Positions 1-6,100 of a stretch of DNA of 9,849 nucleotides are shown piece by piece. This stretch comes from JABWBR01 sp036741235. Its GTDB lineage: Bacteria; Bacteroidota; Bacteroidia; Chitinophagales; Saprospiraceae. Positions within the stretch are counted from its first letter, which is position 1, and every line of letters begins with the position of its first letter. The stretch is from positions 1 to 9,849 of the forward strand of contig DAINSQ010000175.1 of assembly GCA_036741235.1 (NCBI GenBank), read 5' to 3'. A program made the position numbers and the translations under genes. The notes under the pieces are model-generated. The model was not told where the DNA came from. It saw only the letters and a list, made by a program, of their open reading frames with translations, and did not search any database.

Positions 1-15
1 CATGCGATGATCTCT

Positions 16-94
16 GTTGTGGGTTGTGGGTTGTAGGTTGTAGGTTGTAGGTTGTTGGTTGTAGGTTGTAGGTTGTAGGTTTGGGTTGTAGGTT
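16..94. repeat. Heptanucleotide tandem array, unit GTTGTAG
   Basis: About eleven head-to-tail 7-bp units. The dominant unit is GTTGTAG (30-36, 37-43, 44-50, 58-64, 65-71, 72-78, 85-91). The variants are GTTGTGG (16-22, 23-29), GTTGTTG (51-57) and a 6-bp GTTTGG (79-84). No gene covers it. It resembles the heptameric short tandemly repeated repetitive (STRR) sequences known from cyanobacterial intergenic DNA, but the unit is different and no relationship is implied. Function unknown. Confidence 0.95.
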
Positions 95-102
95 CATTAT
101 AC

Positions 103-150
103 ACATAAACCTATAAACTTATAAACCTATAAACATATAAACCTATAAAC
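103..150. repeat. Octanucleotide tandem array, unit NTATAAAC
   Basis: Six consecutive 8-bp units: ACATAAAC, CTATAAAC, TTATAAAC, CTATAAAC, ATATAAAC, CTATAAAC. The first base varies, with C in alternate copies, while TATAAAC is kept in the last five. Read on the minus strand the unit is GTTTATAG, close to the GTTGTAG unit of the neighbouring plus-strand array. Very AT-rich and non-coding. Confidence 0.93.
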
Positions 151-152
151 GA

Positions 153-177
153 ACTGACAACTGACAACCGACAACCG
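153..177. repeat. Heptanucleotide tandem array, unit ACYGACA
   Basis: Three and a half 7-bp units: ACTGACA, ACTGACA, ACCGACA, ACCG. It ends one base before the stop codon of the papain-like gene, whose complement is at 179-181. On the minus strand it reads CGGTTGTCGGTTGTC and so on, so it is nearly complementary to the GGTTGTA array at 16-94. Confidence 0.88.
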
Positions 178-178
178 C

Positions 179-976
179 TCACTCCGGCACCATAACGAAG
201 CCGGCGGTGGCGTATTTGCCGAAATCGGCGTATTTGACCCAGATATAGCCTCCGAGGCCCCAATTGGCGCCCCAGCAGCCGAGTAATTCGAATGCCTCCT
301 GGTTTTCGTCAAAACCTACGACCAGGAAAGGGAAAGTGCGTTGTACGGGGCCGGCAGGCGACCAGGTTCTGGTATTTTTTTGAGCGCGAAAGCCTTCATC
401 TACCTGCATTGTAGCCAATACGGGGTGGCCTCGCATCAATGCTTTTTTCGTTTCGTAAACGCGTTGGTGGTCCTTGGTCACATCCCGGAAGAGGTAAAGG
501 TAATTACTGATTTTGCGTTTATTGGTAGCAAAAACAGCTCCGGTGATAGTATTTGCGCCGTAGGGCATAATAGCAGCACTGACCGTACCTGTTTGCGCCA
601 AAAACAGGAGGACTTCCTCGGGCGTCAGTTTTTTGCCGTTGGCGTTCAGGTTGAGCGATATATAATCGGGGCTCAGGTTATCTTTGTAATTGCTGTTCAA
701 ATTGATATAATACTCCAGACAACTAGCTGACAGGTAGGCTAACTCGTTGCCTTGGCTGCCGACATCGCGCACGGGCATCAGGTACGGCTTAAGGCTTTTT
801 TGTTCAAGCAGATCGCGCACATTGCTCCCTACGCCTGGTACTGCAAATAAAAACTGATCAATCAGTTCAGGTTCGCTAATACCCAATCGAACGCCTTTGG
901 TGCGGTTATCCTGTGTATAAGCTACAAAAAAAAGCAGCGTTACGAAGTAACAAATCAACAACAAGTGCTTTATCAT
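179..976 (-). CDS. Secreted papain-fold (C1A-like) protein, probable pseudo-protease
   Basis: 265 residues with an N-terminal signal peptide (hydrophobic about 4-21, likely cut near AYT/QDN). The second half resembles the end of C1A papain-family peptidases: a helix followed by GHPVLATMQVDEGF (about 182-195), the strand LVVGFD (218-223) and GCWGANWG...GYIWV (233-247), matching the family pattern GHAVLVVGYD...NSWGxxWGxxGY. The oxyanion Gln is kept (SQG, Q75). Counting six residues on, the catalytic Cys position is Tyr81. The His position is Phe215 and the Asn position is Gly233 (NSWG became GCWG). Proteolysis therefore looks lost, and peptide or protein binding is a plausible remaining role. 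A TTG at 1001-1003 would add nine residues, but the ATG at 974-976 has a good ribosome binding site and starts directly with the signal peptide. Divergent from the aminotransferase gene. Family assignment is by eye; the inactivity inference depends on that alignment. Confidence 0.8.
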   Translation of the reverse strand: MIKHLLLICYFVTLLFFVAYTQDNRTKGVRLGISEPELIDQFLFAVPGVGSNVRDLLEQKSLKPYLMPVRDVGSQGNELAYLSASCLEYYINLNSNYKDNLSPDYISLNLNANGKKLTPEEVLLFLAQTGTVSAAIMPYGANTITGAVFATNKRKISNYLYLFRDVTKDHQRVYETKKALMRGHPVLATMQVDEGFRAQKNTRTWSPAGPVQRTFPFLVVGFDENQEAFELLGCWGANWGLGGYIWVKYADFGKYATAGFVMVPE

Positions 977-983
977 ACTAAAA

Positions 984-990
984 CCCCTTT
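984..990 (-). promoter_or_regulatory. Shine-Dalgarno-like site that fixes the papain-like start
   Basis: On the minus strand, AAAGGGG lies seven bases before the ATG at 974-976. Purine-rich sites of this kind are uncommon in this window, and this one falls inside the reading frame upstream of that ATG, which argues against the longer TTG start at 1001-1003. Confidence 0.55.
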
Positions 991-1068
991 TTTGAAAATA
1001 CAAATGACGATCAGGCGAAAAACTTGTGAAATACCACAGTTATTGAACGGTTTGAAAGACAAAAGAAG

Positions 1069-1076
1069 TACTTTTG
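1069..1076 (+). promoter_or_regulatory. Bacteroidota -7 promoter element for the aminotransferase gene
   Basis: TACTTTTG matches the Bacteroidota -7 consensus TAnnTTTG exactly. It would place the transcript start near 1082, about 23 bases before the ATG at 1105. The -33 element is less clear: TTTG at 1051-1054 is close (14 bases) and TTG at 1043-1045 is far (23 bases). Confidence 0.55.
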
Positions 1077-1104
1077 CGAACGGTAATTAACAAATAAAGT
1101 AATC

Positions 1105-2271
1105 ATGTCAGAAGCGACTACTTATCCATTGTCGAGGCGCATCATGGAAATGGAGGAATCGGCCACCATACGCATGGCGCAGTTGGCCCGCGATTTGAAG
1201 GCTAAGGGCCACGACGTCATCGATTTAAGCCTTGGCGAACCCGATTTCGATACGCCCGCGCATATCAAAGAAGCCGCTAAAAAAGCGCTTGATGAAGGTT
1301 ATACCAAATACACGCCGGTGCCGGGGTTGATGGAATTGCGGGAAGCTATTCGCGATAAATTCAAACGCGACAACAACCTGGATTATGCCGTCAACCAGAT
1401 TGTGGTATCCAACGGCGCCAAGCAATCGGTGGCCAATGTATGTCTTTCACTGCTGGATGAAGGCGACGAGGTGATCATTTTTTCGCCGTATTGGGTGTCT
1501 TACGCCGAAATCGCCAAAATGACGGGCGCCACGGTGGTACCCGTGTACGCCGGGATAGAGCAAGATTACAAAGTTACTGCCGAGCAGGTTGAAAAGGCCG
1601 TTACGCCGCGCACCCGTCTTATTATTTTTTCATCGCCGTGCAACCCCACCGGTTCGGTATACAGCCGCGAAGAATTAACGGCAATAGCGGAAGTAGTACT
1701 CAAACACGAGCATTTATACATCGTCTCCGACGAAATATACGAATACATCAATTTTACAGAAAAACACTTCAGCCTGGGTTCGCTGCCGCAGATGAAAGAC
1801 CGCACGATTACTGTAAATGGTTTTTCAAAAGGATTTGCCATGACGGGCTGGCGACTGGGATATATTGGAGCTCCGGCCTGGATTGCAGCGGCTTGTACCA
1901 AAATGCAGGGTCAATTTACCTCGGGCGCCGCTTCTTTTAGCCAGAAAGCAGCGGCATTTGTATACCGCCACCGCCGCGATCTGGTTATCGAGTTGCTACA
2001 GCAGATTCCCGGCATGAAAGTCAATCGCCCGCAAGGCGCTTTTTATATTTTTCCGGATGTCAGCGCATTTTTTGGGAAAAGCGATGGAAAGATGGTCGTC
2101 AATAATCCCGACGACTTGAGCGAATATATCCTGCACACGGCTTATGTGGCTACGGTGAGCGGCGGCGCTTTCGGCGCTGATCACTGCCTGCGTTTTTCAT
2201 ACGCCGCTTCTGATGACAATTTGCGCCGGGCAATAGCCAGGATTGGAGAGGCAGTGGCCGCTTTGAGGTGA
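1105..2271 (+). CDS. aspC: Aspartate aminotransferase-type class I PLP aminotransferase
   Basis: 388 residues, the usual full length for the family. It is a cytosolic fold-type I PLP enzyme that moves an amino group between aspartate (or a related amino acid) and 2-oxoglutarate. Visible landmarks in order: LSLGEPDFDTP (41-51), SNGAKQ (102-107), YW at 129-130 (ring stacking on PLP), SPCNPTG (177-183, with N180), SDEIYEY (208-214, with D209 and Y212), SKGFAMTGWRLGY (241-253), in which K242 is the Schiff-base lysine, and LRFSYA (362-367), in which R363 should bind the alpha-carboxylate. Lys106 in NGAKQ is typical of the Thermus-type subgroup, where the equivalent lysine contacts the distal carboxylate of aspartate. 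Some members of this subgroup also accept prephenate or other substrates, so the exact substrate is open. The ATG follows an AT-rich leader without a Shine-Dalgarno sequence. All key residues are present and the gene appears intact. Confidence 0.95.
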   Translation: MSEATTYPLSRRIMEMEESATIRMAQLARDLKAKGHDVIDLSLGEPDFDTPAHIKEAAKKALDEGYTKYTPVPGLMELREAIRDKFKRDNNLDYAVNQIVVSNGAKQSVANVCLSLLDEGDEVIIFSPYWVSYAEIAKMTGATVVPVYAGIEQDYKVTAEQVEKAVTPRTRLIIFSSPCNPTGSVYSREELTAIAEVVLKHEHLYIVSDEIYEYINFTEKHFSLGSLPQMKDRTITVNGFSKGFAMTGWRLGYIGAPAWIAAACTKMQGQFTSGAASFSQKAAAFVYRHRRDLVIELLQQIPGMKVNRPQGAFYIFPDVSAFFGKSDGKMVVNNPDDLSEYILHTAYVATVSGGAFGADHCLRFSYAASDDNLRRAIARIGEAVAALR

Positions 2272-2277
2272 CGCCAA

Positions 2278-2320
2278 GGCGACAACAAGGCGGTTGGTGT
2301 TATTCAGCCGCCTTGTCGCC
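2278..2320. terminator. Hairpin between convergent genes, candidate bidirectional terminator
   Basis: AAGGCGG (2287-2293) pairs with CCGCCTT (2308-2314), and GGCGAC (2278-2283) pairs with GTCGCC (2315-2320). This leaves a three-base bulge (2284-2286) and a 14-base loop. It sits between the stops at 2271 (plus) and 2332 (minus). Neither side carries a proper T-run, so it may work weakly or only as an RNA-stabilising stem. Confidence 0.5.
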
Positions 2321-2331
2321 GCTTCACGTAA

Positions 2332-3033
2332 TTAAAACTGCTCAATCAGCCGTTTTTTCATTTGTTCGAATTCCTCTTCAGATATAATGCCCTGATCGCG
2401 GAGTTCAGCGATTTCTTTTATCTTTTCAACCACGCTGGCAGTAGGCGGCGCCTGTTTGGATTCCTGAGCGGGGGCAGCGCCGGGAGTCGGTTGTTGTGGT
2501 TGGCTTTTTTGCTCGTCGTATTCTTTTTTCATTTGTTCGGCCACTTTTTTGCCCTTTTCGAATTGTTCGCGATACATCTTCTTGAGGCGTTCGGTATCGA
2601 AATCGAGCAGGGTGCCGCCAAATTCAAAATGGGTTTTGAAAACCTGACCAAGCGCATAGGTAGAAGCGCCGTTAAAAATCGACACGGTAACGCCTCCTAT
2701 GAGTGTGCCCACGCCGGGTATCAGTTTGATAAAACTCTTGGCCAATCCGCGGCCCATCATAGTACTTACCAGCGAGCTGATGATAGCCTTGCCCTGCGTT
2801 TCAGAAAAATCGATTTCGTACACCCGGCTCAACTGGCGGATCATGTCGAGTTGAAGGGCGCTCACTGCAAAGAAATCGGCGATAGGCACGGGAATAAAAC
2901 TGGCGCCCATAGACCACAATACGTGGTTGCGCACGATGGTCTCGGCGTGTCTGGATTTTTCCTGGTTTTGATTAGACGACATAAACGTTTGCTTTAAACG
3001 GCTGGTGGCCAGGTCTACAAAATCTTTTTTCAT
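2332..3033 (-). CDS. DUF697-like membrane protein with C-terminal SHOCT motif
   Basis: 233 residues with no signal peptide. Residues about 30-136 look like a DUF697-type domain: two hydrophobic segments (about 38-62, containing FIPVPIADF, and about 103-123, containing LIPGVGTLIGG) around a helical core with QLDMIRQLSRVY. An amphipathic charged helix follows (147-175), then a Pro/Gln/Ala-rich linker (176-200), and finally a SHOCT-like helical hairpin (203-232; LRDQGIISEEEFEQMKKRL). DUF697 is often attached to GTPases of the YcjX/Era-like group, but no GTP-binding motif is present here. SHOCT motifs are short oligomerisation or membrane-associated tails. The function is unknown; a small membrane-associated oligomer is a reasonable picture. 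The ATG at 3031-3033 is preferred because a -7 element lies about 22 bases upstream; M18 (2980-2982) is an alternative start. Convergent with the aminotransferase gene and downstream of the A2M gene, with a terminator between. Confidence 0.8.
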   Translation of the reverse strand: MKKDFVDLATSRLKQTFMSSNQNQEKSRHAETIVRNHVLWSMGASFIPVPIADFFAVSALQLDMIRQLSRVYEIDFSETQGKAIISSLVSTMMGRGLAKSFIKLIPGVGTLIGGVTVSIFNGASTYALGQVFKTHFEFGGTLLDFDTERLKKMYREQFEKGKKVAEQMKKEYDEQKSQPQQPTPGAAPAQESKQAPPTASVVEKIKEIAELRDQGIISEEEFEQMKKRLIEQF

Positions 3034-3055
3034 TGTGCGTCAAATGATTTTCACA

Positions 3056-3063
3056 CAAAAATA
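3056..3063 (-). promoter_or_regulatory. -7 promoter element of the DUF697-SHOCT gene
   Basis: On the minus strand TATTTTTG matches TAnnTTTG exactly, giving a predicted transcript start near 3050 and a leader of about 17 bases before the ATG at 3033. No TTG-type -33 element is visible at the usual distance. It overlaps the T-tract of the A2M terminator. Confidence 0.45.
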
Positions 3064-3132
3064 AATAAAACGCCCGGCGCAGCTCTTATTTTGTCGACCA
3101 CAGGGGGCGAAATTAAGACCAGCGCCGGGCGT
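3057..3132 (-). terminator. Intrinsic terminator of the A2M gene
   Basis: A perfect 11-bp inverted repeat, ACGCCCGGCGC (3070-3080) and GCGCCGGGCGT (3122-3132), begins five bases after the TAG stop of the A2M gene. The stem extends inward with a few mismatches to about 3094 and 3108. On the minus strand it is followed directly by TTTTATTTATTTTT (3057-3070). Stem, position and T-tract all fit a Rho-independent terminator. Confidence 0.85.
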
Positions 3133-3136
3133 CGGG

Positions 3137-6100
3137 CTATTTTATAGTAATTCGCACGCCCTCGGAATGACTGCTGAATTCGGGCGCGTACATACACTGA
3201 ATGGTAGAAACGCCATTGGAGAAGTCGCCGCGGTGGCTTACCCTCAACGGGTATTCAAACACGTAGGTACCTTTGCGCAGGTATTCGAAAAAGAAGTTGG
3301 TAGAGGCGTCGCGGGTGCTTTCGTAATAGCCTAGCCCGTCCTGCCACTTATATTGGCTGATCACATTGACCGGTTCGAGGCCGGAGGCGCGCATATCTTT
3401 CATGTGCACGTATTCCATATCGCGGTCGACGCGCAATTCGATGCGCGCAATAATTTTATCGCCGGGCAAGAGGTTTTGAGCGTCAATAGCTTGTAATACA
3501 GGCCCTTTATCCGTATTGACTTCCTTAAACAGCGTTTTGCGCATGCGCAAGGGGGTATCCTCAAAACCTTTGATTTTGTCGAGTTGTTCAAAATATTGCC
3601 AATAGACGGCGCCCCAGGCGATCGACTTATTGGGGTTTTTGACTTTTATCTCGGCCATTTTTTTGTTGACTTCTTTGCCATCCCAGGCAATACTGAAGTA
3701 ACCGGTGCCTGCCTCGGCGCTTTGCTGGGCGGCGCTGAGTTTGGGCTCATAGGCATTTTTCTTCAAATCGGGGAACGACACAGCCAGCGGCTGGTCTTCC
3801 GTCAGCCAGTTTTCACCGTTGGCCAACAAGGCATATACCGCCGAGGCCGTTGCTTTTGTGGTCTTCCAGTGGTTGGTTTGTTTATTTTTCAACAACCAGA
3901 CTTTCAGGTCGTCGACGGCTTTGTCGTCTTTGCCCACTTCGGCAAATACCTCGATCATCATAGCCTGGGTTTCGATGGGCATCTGGTACCAGAAGTAGCT
4001 ACGATCAGTTTTCCAATACATACCCAATTCGGGGTGGCGAAGCGCCCGTTCGTTGAGCGAGGCCAGTATACGGCGCGCTGCATCTTTTTTATCGTTGCGG
4101 TGCAATACCAACGCCAGTAATCCTTGTTGGTATAGCCCTTTCTGCAGCCAGTATTTTTCGGCCTGACCGCGGTAGTAGTCCGCAATACGGCGCAAGTCTT
4201 TGTCTTTTTCCTGATAGGGATACAGCGATTTGGTGTACAGATAGTGGATGATCAGCTCATCGAGGTGATCGTCATCCCACTTTGTCAAACCTTTTTTAAC
4301 GCTGTTTTCCAGTTCCTGATAGTGTTGTTTCACGCGACTATTGACGTATTCAAACCCCTTTTCTACGAATTGCCGGATGGCGGGATCTTCCTGCACGTCT
4401 TCGATACCGAGGTGATACAAGTGGCCGAATCCTTCGAGGATATACTGGGTGATATACCAGTTGTCGGGGCCGCCGGGGAACCAGGGTACGGCGCCGGCTG
4501 TGGTTTGGCGCTCGGTGAGTTTGGCCAGCGACGCTGAGCGTTCCTGGCTCATTTTATTCAAATCAAACAGCAGTCCGATGTTTTTCTTTTGCTGCGCCTC
4601 CTGCTGCGCTTCCAGAACCCAGGGTGTTTCTTCGAGCAATGCTGATTTGAGTTCCTGGTTTTTGCTGAGGTTGCTTTCCAACGCCGGCGTGTTTTTCCAG
4701 CTTTCAAAGACAGCCTTGATTTTGGGATAGCGGTTGGCTATTGAGCCGGCCAGGGCGTTGGCGTAGTAGCGGTTAAAGATCTGCTCGGTACACTCATAGG
4801 GATATTCCATGAGGTACGGCAGCGCCTGTACGGCGTACCAGGCGGGGTTGGAAGTAAACTCAAGGGCGTAGCGCTGGTGTTGCAGCGTATTCGACGCATC
4901 GGCTTGCTTGAGGCGTTCGAAGTGGAAAGTTTTGGTTTCCTTGCCTCTCACCGGCAGGGGCATGGTTTCGGTGACGAGCATGCGGTTGGTCAGCACCGGA
5001 AGCGCATTTTCCTCGCCGTCGGAGTACTGTCCGGCAGAAGCCGTTACGCGCCAGGTAACGGTTTGCACCTGGCCCGTGGGAATACGCAATCGCCAATTTG
5101 CCGGCGCCGATTGCCCGGCCTGGGCAGTAAATGGCAGCAAGCCTTGCGTGAAGCCGAAGACATCATCTATAGGCTGCATCGTAAGCGCGTCAAACAATTC
5201 CAGCCTGATCGATCCGGAAAGCGTCTTATCCGTGAGATTGGATACTTTTGCGCTAAACCACAATTCGTCGCCTTCGCGGAAAAAGCGGGGCGCATTGGGC
5301 AGTACCATTAATTCCTTTTGGGTAACTACTTCTTTTGCGTCAAACGCAAATTTGAGGTCGGTTGTATGGGCCATGGCGAGCAATTTCCAGCGCGTGAGCG
5401 ACTCGTTCATGGTAAACCGCAGTATTACATTGCCTTCTGCATCGGTGAGCAGGTCGGGCATAAAAAACACCGTTTCTTTGAGATTGCGGCGCACCTGCAC
5501 AGGCGGCGGCGGTGCAACCGGGGGTCCGCCGGCGCCTTCTTCTTCACCGTACACTATTTCCCTGGGCGGCATTGCCGGCGGCGGCGGCGCCATAGCGGCG
5601 GCAGCCTGGGGCGCCATATCATTCATTACCGACAATTGGGCTTTTTCAAACCTTCCCGGCGCCGCCGAATCGGCTGCCATTGCTCTTTTCACCATTCCGC
5701 CCGACATCCCCAGACTGCCGGGGTAAAAACCGAACCAGTTGAGGTAGGGGTAAGTGCGCACCGGAATATCTTTGGTGCGGCGCCGCAGCGGTTCGTTCGA
5801 ACGGCCGGAACGCGGTCCGAAAGCAATGGCATTCCAGTTTGTGCGGGCGTAACCATAATCAGGGTAAGGATCGAAATACCAGTTGTGTTCAATAAATTGG
5901 TCGAGCGAGGCGTCGTACATGGCGGCAACCATTTCGGCGGCTACCCTTTCGCCATCGGGGCCGCTGATCTTGATGCGCCATTCTTCCTGCTGGCCAGGCC
6001 GCAGTTTGTCGCGGAAGGTGCTATACGTAATGTTGAGCTTTTTGTTCGACCAGGGTATTACTATCTTTTCTTCCTCGATAAGCGTTCTGTTATTCAACAC

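Noticed and set aside
16..177. Possible CRISPR array or telomere-like repeat
   Set aside because: Units are 7-8 bp with no spacers, so not CRISPR. The resemblance of GGTTGTA to plant-type telomeric repeats is superficial, as the array is internal and next to a bacterial gene.
341..730. Plus-strand open frame of 129 codons
   Set aside because: Antisense to the papain-like gene, with no recognisable motif; the minus-strand protein carries clear family motifs and a signal peptide.
1001..1003. TTG start for the papain-like gene adding nine residues
   Set aside because: The added residues precede a clean signal peptide and contain the ribosome binding site of the ATG at 974-976.
2362..2997. Plus-strand open frame of 211 codons, Phe/Leu-rich
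   Set aside because: Complement of the Lys/Glu-rich DUF697-SHOCT gene; the hydrophobic look comes from reading AAA/GAA codons backwards.
3537..3550. Perfect 14-bp palindrome TTGCGCATGCGCAA
   Set aside because: It lies inside the A2M coding region and encodes ordinary residues (LRMRK area). A single copy with no regulatory context is not enough to call a binding site.
4908..5726. Plus-strand open frame of 272 codons
   Set aside because: Antisense to the A2M domain and bait region. Its Gly/Ala-rich portion is simply the complement of the proline-rich tract.
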